Below, in pieces: positions 41,774 to 51,347 of a stretch of DNA of 64,000 nt. The notes under the pieces are model-generated. The model saw only the letters and a list, made by a program, of their open reading frames with translations, did not search any database and was not told the DNA's origin. The stretch comes from Serinicoccus chungangensis. Lineage in GTDB: Bacteria > Actinomycetota > Actinomycetes > Actinomycetales > Dermatophilaceae. Each line of letters opens with the position of its first letter. The stretch's first letter is position 1. The translations under genes were made by a program, and so were the position numbers. The stretch spans positions 2,666,001 to 2,730,000 of the forward strand of contig NZ_CP040887.1 in assembly GCF_006337125.1 (NCBI RefSeq). Direction: 5' to 3'.

Positions 41774-42976
41774 TCAGTAGGCCGGGAGGGAGGAGTCGAC
41801 CTGCTCTCTCCAGGCGAGGATGCCCCCGGTCATGACGCGCACGTCGGGGTGGCCGACCTTGACCAGGTGAGCTGCCGCGCGGCGGGCCCGCGGGCCGGCC
41901 TTGCAGTAGACGATCACGTGCCCGTCCGGCAGCTGGCCCACGAGCTCCTCCCAGGTCAGCACCTCCCCGACGGGCACGGTCACCGCCCCGGGGACGGTGC
42001 CGAGGGCGTGCTCGGCGGGCTCGCGGACGTCGAGCAGGACGGGGGCGGGAGCCCTGGCCACACCGGCTGCCGGTCGGTCGCCGTCGGCGGCAGCCAGCTC
42101 CTGGCTCACCTCCTGCGCCGACACCTCGACCAGGGGCACCAGGTCACGGGTGGGCTCGTGCAGCGGCTGCGGCACGACCGCACCGACGGGGCGCAGCGGG
42201 ATCTCACGCACCCGCTGCGACAGTGCGTCGACCAGCAGCACCCGCCCCACGAGCGGCTCCCCGAAGCCGCAGATCAGCTTGACCGCCTCCCCCGCCATGA
42301 TCGAGCCGACCTGACCCACCAGCGCGCCGAGGACACCGGCCTCGGAGCAGGACGGCACGTCCTCCGGGCGCGGCGGCAGCGGGAAGAGGTCACGCAGTGT
42401 CACCGAGCCCTCGACCTCGGGCACGAAGGAGGAGATCTGGGCGTCGAAGCGCAGCACCGCGGCCCACACCACCGGCAGCCGCAGCGCCAGCGCGGCGTCG
42501 GACACGGCATACCGGGTCGGGAAGTTGTCGGCCCCGTCGAGCACGAGGTGGTGCCCGGCCAGCAGCGCCTCGGCGTTGGCCGGGGTGATCCGGGTGTGGT
42601 GAACCTGCACGGACACGTCGGGGTTGAGCCCGCGGACGAACTCCGCCGCCGACTCGCCCTTGGGCCGACCCACGTCGTCGCTGCGGTGGACGACCTGCCG
42701 CTGCAGGTTGGTGGTGTCGATGACGTCGTCGTCGATGATCGTCAGGTGCCCGACGCCGGCGGCGGCCAGGTAGGACACGATCGGGCTGCCGAGCCCACCA
42801 GCGCCGATGACCGCGACCCGGGCGTTGAGCAGCCGCCGCTGGGCCTCGATGCCCATCCCGGGCACCAGCAGGTGGCGGGAGTAGCGCGAGATCTGCGCCG
42901 AGGTCAACTCGGGGCCGGGCTGGACGAGCGGGGGCAGGGGGGTGCTCACACTCTGCAGGGTACGGGTCTGGGTCAT
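41774..42976 (-). CDS. moeZ: MoeZ/MoeB-type adenylyltransferase-sulfurtransferase
   Basis: The 400-aa protein has an E1-like ThiF domain (about 25-275) with VAVIGAGGLGSPIVSYLAAA for ATP, DDDVIDTTNLQRQVVH, and C in PSCSEAGVLGALVGQVG. A rhodanese domain follows (about 305-395) with the active cysteine in HVIVYCKAGPRARRAA. It adenylates and sulfurates the C-terminus of MoaD/ThiS-like proteins. Its ATG overlaps the cupin stop by 4 bases (ATGA). No C-x-x-C zinc pairs are evident. Confidence 0.9.
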   Translation of the reverse strand: MTQTRTLQSVSTPLPPLVQPGPELTSAQISRYSRHLLVPGMGIEAQRRLLNARVAVIGAGGLGSPIVSYLAAAGVGHLTIIDDDVIDTTNLQRQVVHRSDDVGRPKGESAAEFVRGLNPDVSVQVHHTRITPANAEALLAGHHLVLDGADNFPTRYAVSDAALALRLPVVWAAVLRFDAQISSFVPEVEGSVTLRDLFPLPPRPEDVPSCSEAGVLGALVGQVGSIMAGEAVKLICGFGEPLVGRVLLVDALSQRVREIPLRPVGAVVPQPLHEPTRDLVPLVEVSAQEVSQELAAADGDRPAAGVARAPAPVLLDVREPAEHALGTVPGAVTVPVGEVLTWEELVGQLPDGHVIVYCKAGPRARRAAAHLVKVGHPDVRVMTGGILAWREQVDSSLPAY

Positions 42977-43362
42977 CGGGGCAGGCTCACGGTCAGGACG
43001 CAGACGCTATCCACGTCGGCGCGGACGTCGTGCCGGACCGGAGGTATGGCGTGCGCCGTCCCGGCGGGCAGGAGCCACGAGTCGTCCGCCGTGCTGAGCA
43101 CGACCTCGCCGGACAGGCACTGCAGCGAGGCGGGGCCGGGGGCGTCGTGCTCGGGCAGCCCGCCCCCGGCGGGCAGCGCCAGGACGATGAGGTTCTGCCC
43201 CGGCTGGCGGACGACCGCGCGGACGGCGCGGCCTCTGCCGCGGGCGCGGGCCTGGTCCAGCAGCCGCCGGCCCTCGGCCAGGAGGTCGACGACCCGATAG
43301 GGGTCCGCCTCCTTGACCGGGGCCAGCCCGAGGTCGCCGAGGACGGGGTGCGGACCGGTCAT
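42973..43362 (-). CDS. cupin-like protein between narI and moeZ
   Basis: The 129-aa protein has an N-terminal helical part (DPYRVVDLLAEGRRLLDQAR) and a C-terminal cupin barrel (LIVLALPAGGGLPEHDAPGP, LSGEVVLSTADDSWLLPAG, TAHAIPPVRHDV). The P-E-H-D-A-P-G pattern and later T-A-H-A-I fit cupin motifs 1 and 2 with metal-binding histidines. It overlaps narI upstream and moeZ downstream by 4 bases each (ATGA both times), so it is made stoichiometrically with the nitrate reductase. It may sense or scavenge nitrogen oxides; this is inference. Confidence 0.75.
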   Translation of the reverse strand: MTGPHPVLGDLGLAPVKEADPYRVVDLLAEGRRLLDQARARGRGRAVRAVVRQPGQNLIVLALPAGGGLPEHDAPGPASLQCLSGEVVLSTADDSWLLPAGTAHAIPPVRHDVRADVDSVCVLTVSLPR

Positions 43363-44105
43363 CCGATCCGCTCCCAGCCGCGCTTCTGGGCCCGCGTGCC
43401 GGTCGCCGTCCCGGGCCGCTCGTCGCGGCTGCGGTAGACGATGTAGGGCCGGGTGAAGTAGCCGATCGGTGCGGAGAAGACGTGCACCAGGCGGGTGAAG
43501 GGCCACATCGCGAAGAGCAGGAAAGCGAGCAGGGCGTGCAGCTGGAATCCGATCGGCGCGCCCGCCATGAGCGAGGCGTCGGGCTGGAACCAGAAGATCT
43601 GCCGGAACCACGGCGAGACGCCGTCGCGGTAGTTGTAGTGGTCGCCCGCGATGCCCAGGTTGAGCAGGGTGCCCGCGATGGTGTTCCACATGCCGAGCAC
43701 GATGACGACGGCGAGCACGGCATACATGACCTTGTCGTTGACCGTCGTGGCGCGGAAGACGGGCCCGACCGTGCGGCGCCGGTAGACGAGGATGGCCAGC
43801 CCGACCAGGCAGGCGATGCCCGCTGGCAGCCCGCCGAGCAGCGCCACGATGTGATATAGCTCCTGGCTCATCCCGGCCCGCTCGGTCCAGCTCTGCGGCA
43901 CGATCAGCCCCAAGAAGTGGCCGACCGCCACGAAGAGGATGCCGAAGTGGAACAGCGGGCTACCGATCCGCAGCAGCTTGTCCTCGTAGAGCTGGGAGCT
44001 TCGGGTGGTCCACCCGAACTTGTCGTAGCGATAGCGCCAGACGTGGCCCACGACGAAGGTCGCCAGGCAGATGTAAGGGAAGATCACCCAGAGAAAGGTG
44101 CTCAT
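43359..44105 (-). CDS. narI: respiratory nitrate reductase gamma subunit NarI
   Basis: The 248-aa membrane subunit carries two b hemes and passes electrons from menaquinol to NarH. Five hydrophobic segments and heme-ligand histidines are seen: FVVGHVWRYRYD, LFHFGILFVAVGHFLGL, HIVALLGGLPAG, and FQLHALLAFLLFAMWPFTRL with VHVFSAP. The start ATG at 44105 overlaps the narJ stop by 4 bases. Length and order are normal for the family. Confidence 0.95.
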   Translation of the reverse strand: MSTFLWVIFPYICLATFVVGHVWRYRYDKFGWTTRSSQLYEDKLLRIGSPLFHFGILFVAVGHFLGLIVPQSWTERAGMSQELYHIVALLGGLPAGIACLVGLAILVYRRRTVGPVFRATTVNDKVMYAVLAVVIVLGMWNTIAGTLLNLGIAGDHYNYRDGVSPWFRQIFWFQPDASLMAGAPIGFQLHALLAFLLFAMWPFTRLVHVFSAPIGYFTRPYIVYRSRDERPGTATGTRAQKRGWERIG

Positions 44106-44866
44106 CGGGGGGCTCCTACGGGGATGGTCGAGCCGAGAGACTGGGGGGTGTGCGGTGCGCTGCCGGGGGGCGCGCACCCGTCGGTCGGAGGTGTGCGCAG
44201 GCCGTCGAGGGCGGGGTCCATGGCGTAGGGCGCGTCGTCGATCCCGACCGTCTCCTGCGGCGGTCCTTGGGCGATGAGCCGCGCGAGGGCCTGCTCGTCG
44301 TCGCCGTCGAGGTCGGGCAGGGTGGCCCGAAGGGCCGCGACCACGTCCAACCAGGGTGAGCCGCGCCGGTCCAGGGCCCGCCGGAGGAGCTCGATGCCGA
44401 CCCGATGGTCGTTGAGGACCTTCCAGGCCGTGTCGGGGGCAACGGTCGCGCCGAACTCCAGCACGACGGGCAGGTAGTCAGGAAGCTCCGCATCGGCGTC
44501 GCCCAGCTCGACCCCGTGCTGGCGGTAGAGCTGCTTGAACTGCACCAGTGCCACGCCCCGGTTGCGGGTGTCCCCGTGCAGGAAGTAGGTCAGGTGCAGG
44601 GCGCACTTGCGGGTGACGTCGAAGGTGTCGACGTAGTCGCGCTGCAGCTCGGACAGGCCGACGGCCTCCGCGTGCTCGAGGAACCGGCTCAGCGGCTCAC
44701 CGGCCGACGGCGGCAGGCCTCCGGCCACCTCCCGGAGCGCCGCCAGGTGCCTGGGCAGGTCCTCGCGGGGGTAGTCCAGCAACAGTGAGCACAGCTGCCA
44801 GGCGTCGGCCTGCGCGCGCGCGTCGAACCGGGGGCTGCTGCGCCGGTGGCGCCGCCAGGGCATCAT
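44102..44866 (-). CDS. narJ: nitrate reductase molybdenum cofactor assembly chaperone NarJ
   Basis: The 254-aa chaperone helps cofactor insertion into NarG and is not part of the final enzyme. The family pattern is AWQLCSLLLDYPREDLPRHL, QRDYVDTFDVTRKCALHLTY, FLHGDTRNRG and LPDYLPVVLEFGA. It is longer than some relatives because of a Pro-rich C-terminal tail. It overlaps narH by 4 bases (ATGA) and narI by 4. Confidence 0.92.
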   Translation of the reverse strand: MMPWRRHRRSSPRFDARAQADAWQLCSLLLDYPREDLPRHLAALREVAGGLPPSAGEPLSRFLEHAEAVGLSELQRDYVDTFDVTRKCALHLTYFLHGDTRNRGVALVQFKQLYRQHGVELGDADAELPDYLPVVLEFGATVAPDTAWKVLNDHRVGIELLRRALDRRGSPWLDVVAALRATLPDLDGDDEQALARLIAQGPPQETVGIDDAPYAMDPALDGLRTPPTDGCAPPGSAPHTPQSLGSTIPVGAPR

Positions 44867-46641
44867 CGCTGCTGTCCTTCGTCCGCGCCGGCGACGTTGT
44901 CCGGTCGGGCCTGGCCGTCCTCGAACACGGACCAGTCGTCGGTGGACTGGTGCGGGCTGCCACCACCCGAGGGGGCCTCGACACCCTCCTGGCGCTCGGG
45001 GAAGAGACCTTCGGGCATGCCGCGCCCGTCCCAGTTGAGCAGGTTGACGCGACCGCGCTTGCTGCCGCCGGAGACGAGGGCCTCCGACTGGGCCCGCTCC
45101 TGGAGCATCTTGAGGTTCTCCACCGCGACCGGGGTGACGGCGCCGCGGCCCGAACCTTCGCCGAACGGGCCGGAGGAGTCGAGCAGCTCGTCGTCGAAGG
45201 AGCTCACGGGGCAGTCCGTGGCCAGCTCCTCCAGGGCGTGCGCCTGCTCCCCGTGGGCGGTCGGGATGACGTAGCGGTCGCCGTACTTGGCGATCGCCAG
45301 GAGGCGGAACATCTCGTACATCTCCTCCTCCTCCATGCCGACGGCCTCGGCGATGTGCGCCTGGGGGTCGCGGCCCAGGTTGATGTCGCGCATGTAGGAC
45401 CGCATCGCGGCCAGTCGGCGCAGCACGTCCTCGACCGGCCGGGTGTCGCCGGCGGTGAAGAGGTTGGCGAGGTACTCGATCGGGATGCGCAGCGCGTCGA
45501 TGGCTGCGAAGAGGTTGTCCTTGTCCTCGGCGTCGTAACCGGTGTCCTTGATGACGTCGACGACCGGCGACAGCGGCGGGATGTACCAGACCATCGGCAT
45601 GGTGCGGTACTCCGGGTGCAGGGGGAGTGCGACCTTGTAGTCGGTGATGAGCTTGAGGACGGGGCTCTTCTTCGCCGCCTCGATCCAGTCGCCGGGGATG
45701 CCCGCGCGCTCCGCCTCGCGCTGGACCGCCGGGTCGCGTGGGTCGAGGAACACGCTGCGCTGAGCCTCGTAGAGGTCGTGCTCGTCCTCGACCGCGGCGG
45801 CCTCGAGCACCTTGTCGGCGTCGTAGAGCATGAGGCCGATGTAGCGCAGCCGGCCCACGCAGGTCTCGGCGCACACGGTCGGGATGCCGACCTCCACGCG
45901 CGGGTAGCAGAAGGTGCACTTCTCGGCCTTGCCGGTCTTGTGGTTGAAGTAGACCTTCTTGTAGGGGCAGCCGGTGACGCACATGCGCCAGCCGCGGCAC
46001 TTGTCCTGGTCGACCAGCACGATGCCGTCTTCCTCGCGCTTGTAGATGGCGCCAGAGGGGCAGGAGGCAGCGCAGCTGGGGTTGAGGCAGTGCTCGCAGA
46101 TCCGCGGCAGGTAGAACATGAACGTCTGCTCGAACTCGAACTTCACCTTGTCCTCGATGCCCTTGAGCATCGGGTCCTTGGCGGCGTGCTCGGTGGACCC
46201 GCCGAGGTCGTCGTCCCAGTTGGCCGACCACTCGATGTTGATGTGCTTGCCCGAGATGAGCGACTTGGGCCGCGCGACGGGAAAGGTGTCCTGCGCCGGG
46301 GCGTTGAGCAGCGTCTCGTAGTCGTAGGTCCAGGGCTCGTAGTAGTCCTGGATCGAGGGCATCTTGGGGTTGGAGAAGATGTTGAGCATCTTGTTGAGGC
46401 GTCCGCCGGCGCGCAGCTTGAGCCGGCCGTTGTCGGCCCGTATCCAGCCGCCCTTCCACTCCTCCTGGTCCTCGTATCCCCGGGGGTAGCCCAGGCCCGG
46501 TCGGGTCTCGACGTTGTTGAACCAGACGTACTCGGTGCCTTGACGGTTGGTCCACGCCTGCTTGCAGGTGACCGAACAGGTGTGGCACCCGATGCACTTG
46601 TCCAGGTTCATGACCATGGCCATCTGTGCCATGACGCGCAT
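44863..46641 (-). CDS. narH: respiratory nitrate reductase beta subunit NarH
   Basis: The 592-aa iron-sulfur subunit relays electrons from NarI to NarG. Four Cys clusters are seen: C16-x2-C19-x2-C22-x3-C26 (DKCIGCHTCSVTCKQAW), CEHCLNPSCAASCP, CRGWRMCVTGCP and CTFCYPR...CAETCVG. The Trp in CRGWRMC replaces a cysteine, giving the usual [3Fe-4S] cluster. It is longer than Escherichia NarH through an acidic, Ser/Gly-rich C-terminal extension. The gene follows narG after 43 bases. Confidence 0.95.
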   Translation of the reverse strand: MRVMAQMAMVMNLDKCIGCHTCSVTCKQAWTNRQGTEYVWFNNVETRPGLGYPRGYEDQEEWKGGWIRADNGRLKLRAGGRLNKMLNIFSNPKMPSIQDYYEPWTYDYETLLNAPAQDTFPVARPKSLISGKHINIEWSANWDDDLGGSTEHAAKDPMLKGIEDKVKFEFEQTFMFYLPRICEHCLNPSCAASCPSGAIYKREEDGIVLVDQDKCRGWRMCVTGCPYKKVYFNHKTGKAEKCTFCYPRVEVGIPTVCAETCVGRLRYIGLMLYDADKVLEAAAVEDEHDLYEAQRSVFLDPRDPAVQREAERAGIPGDWIEAAKKSPVLKLITDYKVALPLHPEYRTMPMVWYIPPLSPVVDVIKDTGYDAEDKDNLFAAIDALRIPIEYLANLFTAGDTRPVEDVLRRLAAMRSYMRDINLGRDPQAHIAEAVGMEEEEMYEMFRLLAIAKYGDRYVIPTAHGEQAHALEELATDCPVSSFDDELLDSSGPFGEGSGRGAVTPVAVENLKMLQERAQSEALVSGGSKRGRVNLLNWDGRGMPEGLFPERQEGVEAPSGGGSPHQSTDDWSVFEDGQARPDNVAGADEGQQR

Positions 46642-46684
46642 GTTGTCTCTTTTCCTCAGGTCGGTATGTCGTGCGTCGGGTGGT

Positions 46685-49600
46685 TCAGTACGTCACCGGG
46701 GCGGTGCGCCGGCGGATGACCGTGACCTCGTCACGGTTGCTGCCGATGGGCCCGATGTAGTTGAAGAAGTAGGAGAACTGGGCGTAGCCGCCGACCATGT
46801 GGCTCGGCTTGAGCAGGATCCGCGTGAGGCTGTTGTGGATGCCGCCGCGCTTGTTGTCGGTCTCGGTCAGCGGGACGTCGATGAGCCGGTCCTGGGCGTG
46901 GTGCATGAAGACCGTGCCCTCGGGCATCCGGTGGCTGACGATGGCCCGGCAGGCGACCACGCCGTTGCGGTTGACCGCCTCGATCCAGTCGTTGTCCCGC
47001 ACGCCGATCTTGGCCGCGTCCACGTCGGACATCCAGATGGTCTGGCCGCCGCGCGAGAGCGAGAGCATGAACAGGTTGTCCTGGTACTCGCTGTGGATGG
47101 ACCACTTGCTGTGCGGGGTCAGGTAGCGGACCGCGACGGCGACCGCGCCGTCGTGCTCGCTCTGCTGACCGACCGGGTCCTCGCCGAAGAGCGTGGTCAT
47201 GTTCAGCGGCGGCCGGTAGGTCGGCAGCGACTCGCCCATCCCCTGCACCCAGTCGTGGTCGAGGTAGAAGTGCTGCCGGCCGGTCAGGGTGTGGAACGGT
47301 TTGGAGCGTTCGATGTTGATCGTGAACGGTGCGTAGCGCCGCCCTCCGCTCTCCGAGCCGGACCACTCCGGGGAGGTGATGACCGGTACCGGCGCGGCCT
47401 GGGTGTCGGCGAAGGTGATCTGCTTGCCCTCGTGCTCGGCCGACAGGTCGTGCAGCTGGGTGCCTGTCCGCTTCTCCAGGAAACGGAACCCCTGCGTCGC
47501 CAGGTGGCCGTTGCTGACCCCGGACAGGTGCATGATCGCATCGGCGACCTGGATGTCGGTCTCGATCTTCGGTTGCCCGTCCGCGACGCCACCGCGGACG
47601 GTGCCGTTGCGTCGGCGCAGGATGTCGATCTCGCGGCCGACCTCGTACTTCACGCCCTTGGTCAGCATGCCGACCCTCTCCAGCAGCGGGCCGATCGAGG
47701 TCATCTTCTCGTAGACGGCGGTGTAGTCGCGCTCGACCTCGGCGACGACCGGCATCGTCCGTCCGGGCACCGGCTCGACCTCGCCGGTGCGCCAGTCCTG
47801 GACCCGGCCGTGCACGGTCGCCATCGCCTCCGGGGTGTCGTGCCACAGCGGTTTGGTCACGACGTCCTTGCGGGTGCCCAGGTGCTCGACCGCCAGCTCG
47901 GAGAAGCGCCGGGCGATGGCCTTCCACGCCTCCCAGTCGCTCTTGGCCTGCCACGGCGGGGCGATGGCGGGGTTGAAGGAGTGGATGAACGGGTGCATGT
48001 CCGTGGTGTTGATGTCGTGCTTCTCGTACCACGTCGCGGCCGGGAGCACGACGTCGGAGAACAGCGTGGAGCTGGTCATCCGGAAGTCGAGCGTGAGCAG
48101 CAGGTCGAGCTTGCCCTCGCCGGCCCGCTCGGGCCAGGCCACGTCCTGGGGCCGGTGCTCCGGCGAGGCCTCCACCGCCTTCACCGCGTTGTCGGTGCCC
48201 AGCAGGTGCTTGAGGAAGTACTCGTTGCCCTTGGCCGAGGAGCCGAGGAGGTTGGAGCGCCACAGCGACAGGACCCGGGGGTAGTTGTCCGGGTGCTCGG
48301 GGTCCTCGACCGCGAACCGCAGCGTGCCGTCCTTGAGCCGGCTGGCGACGTAGTCCCCGGCGGCCATGCCGGCCTCGGCGGCCTCGTCGGCGACCTGCAG
48401 GGAGCTGCGGTCGAACTGGGGGTAGGACGGGACCCACCCCAGCCGGACGGCCTGGGCGAGCAGGTCCATCGTGGAGCGCCCGGTGAAGGCGCCGGTCCCG
48501 CCGTTGACCGCGTCGGCGTCGAAGGTGTCGTAGCGGTACTGGCTGGTGTGGACGTACCAGTAGGACGTCTGGTTCATGTGCCGTGGCGGCCGCACCCAGT
48601 CGAGGGCGAAGGCGAGGTGCTGGAAGCCCATGAGCGGACGCACCTTCTCCTGGCCGACGTAGTGCGCCCAGCCGCCGCCGTTGCGGCCCTGGCAGCCGGT
48701 GATCGAGGTCAGCACCAGCAGGGCGCGGTAGATCTGGTCGGAGTGGTACCAGTGGTTGATGCCGGCGCCCATGAGGATCATGCCGCGGCCCTGGGTGTCG
48801 ATCGCGTTCTGCGCCCACTCGCGGCCGATCCGGATGATCTGCTCGACCGGGACGCCGGTGATCTCGGCCGCCCAGGCAGGGGTGGCGGGGGCCGAGGGGT
48901 CGTCGTAGCCGGACGGCCAGGCCCCGGGCAGCCCGTCGCGGCCCACGCCATACTGGGCGAGCATGAGGTCCAGGACCGTGGTGACCAGCCGGTCGCCGAC
49001 GCGGCGGACCGGCACGCCGCGGCGCTCCAGCACCTGCTGGCCCTCGAGGTTGTCGAAGCGCGGCAGCGCCACCTCGACCGCCTCACCGGTGTCGCCGTAG
49101 AGCGAGAGCACCGGGCGGATGTCGCCCAGCTCGAGGTTCCACCGGCCCGCGCCCTCCTCGCCGAAGCGGTGGCCGATCGAGCCGTTCGGGATCGCGACCT
49201 CACCGGTGGCCCCGTCGAGGACCGCCGGCTTCCACATGGCGTTCTCGCTGCCCGCCTCGGGGTGGCCCTCCAGGTCGCCCGCGACGAGGAACTTGCCCGG
49301 TCTGAAGACTCGGTGCTCGCTACGCTCGCCCTGCCCCTCTGTTCCGGTGAACGAGGCTCCTTCGTCGCCGTTCACCGGCTCAAGGGTGACGAGGTAGGGC
49401 AGGTCGGTGAAGCGCTGGTTGTAGTCGGTGAAGAAGTCAACCTGGCGGTCGACGAAGAACTCGCGGAGGACGACGTGCCCCATACCCATCGCGAGCGCGC
49501 CGTCGGTGCCGGGGGCGGAGGCGACCCACTCGTCGGCGAACTTGACGTTGTCGGCGTAGTCGGGCGCGACCGCGATGACCTTCTGGCCGCGGTAGCGCGC

Positions 49601-50455
49601 CTCGACCATCCAGTGTGCGTCGGGGGTGCGGGTCAGCGGGACGTTGGAGCCCCACATGATCAGGTAGCCGGCGTCCCACCAGTCACCGGACTCCGGGACG
49701 TCGGTCTGGTCGCCGAACATCTGCGGCGAGGCGTTGGGCAGGTCGGCGTACCAGTCGTAGAAGGACAGCATCGGCGCGCCGATGAGCTCGTGGAAACGGG
49801 CGCCGGAGGCGTAGGAGACCGGTGACATCGCCGGGATCGGGGAGAAGCCGGCGACCCGGTCGGGGCCGAAGCGCTTGATCGTGTAGACGTGGGCGGCGGC
49901 CACGAGGTCGACGACCTCCTCCCAGCTGGCCCGCACCAGCCCCCCCTTGCCGCGTGCCGACTTGTACGCCTTCGCCTTCTCCTCGTCCTGGACGATCGAG
50001 GCCCAGGCCAGGACGGGGTCGCCGTACTGCTGGCGGGCGGCGCGGAACATCTCCAGCAGCGTGCCGCGCACGTAGGGGTAGCGCACCCGGGTCGGGCTGT
50101 AGGTGTACCAGGAGAAGGCGGCACCCCGGGGGCAGCCGCGCGGCTCGTACTCCGGCCGGTCCGCGCCGGCCGAGGGGTAGTCGGTCTGCTGCGCCTCCCA
50201 GGTGATGATCCCGTCCTTGACGTAGACCTTCCAGGAGCAGGACCCGGTGCAGTTGACACCGTGCGTGGAGCGGACGACCTTGTCGTGGCTCCAGCGGTCG
50301 CGGTAGAAGGAGTCGCCGCTGCGGCCGCCCTCCAGGCTCAGGGTCCGCCGGTCCTGCGAGACCTGGCCCCGGGTGAAGAACCGCCTGGTCCCGACCAGCG
50401 CCTCGCTCAGGGGGCCGTCAAGACCGGCGGCGGGACGCTCGTGGATGTCCGTCAT
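46685..50455 (-). CDS. narG: respiratory nitrate reductase alpha subunit NarG
   Basis: The 1256-aa catalytic subunit reduces nitrate to nitrite at a bis-MGD molybdenum centre on the inner membrane face. The FS0 cluster motif H65-x3-C69-x3-C73-x34-C108 is intact (THGVNCTGSCSWKVYV, then RGCPRGAA). Other landmarks are NASPQMFGDQTDVPESGDWW near the Mo-ligand Asp and LDFRMTSSTLFSDVVLPAATW. No twin-arginine signal precedes it, as for cytoplasmic NarG. Its ATG overlaps the stop of the upstream regulator by 4 bases. Confidence 0.97.
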   Translation of the reverse strand: MTDIHERPAAGLDGPLSEALVGTRRFFTRGQVSQDRRTLSLEGGRSGDSFYRDRWSHDKVVRSTHGVNCTGSCSWKVYVKDGIITWEAQQTDYPSAGADRPEYEPRGCPRGAAFSWYTYSPTRVRYPYVRGTLLEMFRAARQQYGDPVLAWASIVQDEEKAKAYKSARGKGGLVRASWEEVVDLVAAAHVYTIKRFGPDRVAGFSPIPAMSPVSYASGARFHELIGAPMLSFYDWYADLPNASPQMFGDQTDVPESGDWWDAGYLIMWGSNVPLTRTPDAHWMVEARYRGQKVIAVAPDYADNVKFADEWVASAPGTDGALAMGMGHVVLREFFVDRQVDFFTDYNQRFTDLPYLVTLEPVNGDEGASFTGTEGQGERSEHRVFRPGKFLVAGDLEGHPEAGSENAMWKPAVLDGATGEVAIPNGSIGHRFGEEGAGRWNLELGDIRPVLSLYGDTGEAVEVALPRFDNLEGQQVLERRGVPVRRVGDRLVTTVLDLMLAQYGVGRDGLPGAWPSGYDDPSAPATPAWAAEITGVPVEQIIRIGREWAQNAIDTQGRGMILMGAGINHWYHSDQIYRALLVLTSITGCQGRNGGGWAHYVGQEKVRPLMGFQHLAFALDWVRPPRHMNQTSYWYVHTSQYRYDTFDADAVNGGTGAFTGRSTMDLLAQAVRLGWVPSYPQFDRSSLQVADEAAEAGMAAGDYVASRLKDGTLRFAVEDPEHPDNYPRVLSLWRSNLLGSSAKGNEYFLKHLLGTDNAVKAVEASPEHRPQDVAWPERAGEGKLDLLLTLDFRMTSSTLFSDVVLPAATWYEKHDINTTDMHPFIHSFNPAIAPPWQAKSDWEAWKAIARRFSELAVEHLGTRKDVVTKPLWHDTPEAMATVHGRVQDWRTGEVEPVPGRTMPVVAEVERDYTAVYEKMTSIGPLLERVGMLTKGVKYEVGREIDILRRRNGTVRGGVADGQPKIETDIQVADAIMHLSGVSNGHLATQGFRFLEKRTGTQLHDLSAEHEGKQITFADTQAAPVPVITSPEWSGSESGGRRYAPFTINIERSKPFHTLTGRQHFYLDHDWVQGMGESLPTYRPPLNMTTLFGEDPVGQQSEHDGAVAVAVRYLTPHSKWSIHSEYQDNLFMLSLSRGGQTIWMSDVDAAKIGVRDNDWIEAVNRNGVVACRAIVSHRMPEGTVFMHHAQDRLIDVPLTETDNKRGGIHNSLTRILLKPSHMVGGYAQFSYFFNYIGPIGSNRDEVTVIRRRTAPVTY

Positions 50456-51300
50456 GAAGGAAGCACTCCTTGAGTGGTGGGCGGGTCGGGATCGGTGATG
50501 GTACCCAGGTCAGGGGCCTGGACGGGGGAGGCCTCGCCCGGCACGTACAGACGCGCGCGACAGGTGGTCGGCCCGACGAACGGCTGCAGGCTGACCCGGG
50601 CGTCGGGCTCGCCGACGGCGTCGAGCGCGCCGCGCAGCAGGCCGCGGTGCACGCCGCAGACGACGTCGGGGTGGGTGTGCGCCAGGTCGAGGAAGGGGCA
50701 GTCGCGCAGGGTGATGTCGACGGCCCTCCCCTCCTCGGCGGGCTCGGTCTCGGGGGTGTAGCCCCACTCGGCCAGCAGCTCGATGACCCCCTCCACCGCA
50801 GACCGGGAAGCCGTCGCCGGGGCGGGCGCCCCGGGCTCGGGGGCGTGCGCCGCCTCGGCCTCCTCGGCCCGGTGGCGGGCCCAGCGCACCCCCGCCTCCT
50901 CGGGCGTCATCTGCTCGGCCTCCCCGGCCGACATCGCGGAGGCCAGCAACCCGGCCAGCACCTGGTAGGGCCCGGCACCGTGCTGGGCGGTGTCGGTCTC
51001 GCCGAGCACCTGCTCGCGCAGCACGTACTTCTTGCTCGGCCGGCCCACGCCGCCGCTGCGCACGAAGTGGGACTCCAGCACACCGCCGGCCACCAGCTGG
51101 TCGACGTGGAAGCGGATCGTGGTGGTGTGCAGCCCGAGGCGCAAGCCCAGCTCGGCGGCCGTCAGCCCGACCGGACGCGTGGCCTCGTCGAGGGCGGCGA
51201 GCTCGTCCACGACGGCCCTGCGCACCGGCGAGACGAGCAGGGCCGCCCCGGCGGGCGGCTCCGGCCGCGTGGGCTGGATGGCTGGAACGGGCACCTTCAC
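50452..51300 (-). CDS. HTH regulator with Cys/His cluster, coupled to narG
   Basis: The 282-aa protein has an ArsR/SufR-like winged helix (about residues 25-110: GLTAAELGLRLGLHTTTIRF, LVAGGVLESHF, GRPSKKYVL) and a C-terminal domain with C201-x13-C215-x2-H218 and C247 (RDCPFLDLAHTHPDVVCGVH, GPTTCRARL). This Cys spacing resembles iron-sulfur regulators of the SufR kind, so it may sense oxygen, NO or redox state. It lies between narK and narG with an ATGA overlap into narG, so it is expressed with the enzyme and probably controls the locus. Confidence 0.8.
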   Translation of the reverse strand: MKVPVPAIQPTRPEPPAGAALLVSPVRRAVVDELAALDEATRPVGLTAAELGLRLGLHTTTIRFHVDQLVAGGVLESHFVRSGGVGRPSKKYVLREQVLGETDTAQHGAGPYQVLAGLLASAMSAGEAEQMTPEEAGVRWARHRAEEAEAAHAPEPGAPAPATASRSAVEGVIELLAEWGYTPETEPAEEGRAVDITLRDCPFLDLAHTHPDVVCGVHRGLLRGALDAVGEPDARVSLQPFVGPTTCRARLYVPGEASPVQAPDLGTITDPDPPTTQGVLPS

Positions 51301-51347
51301 CTCCTCACAAGGGCCGTCCGGCTCGTCGCATCGATGAGCCGGTCACG

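Noticed and set aside
46547..49825. 1092-codon open frame on the plus strand
   Set aside because: It is the complement of narG and narH, rich in Arg, Asp, Gly and Val with no domain pattern.
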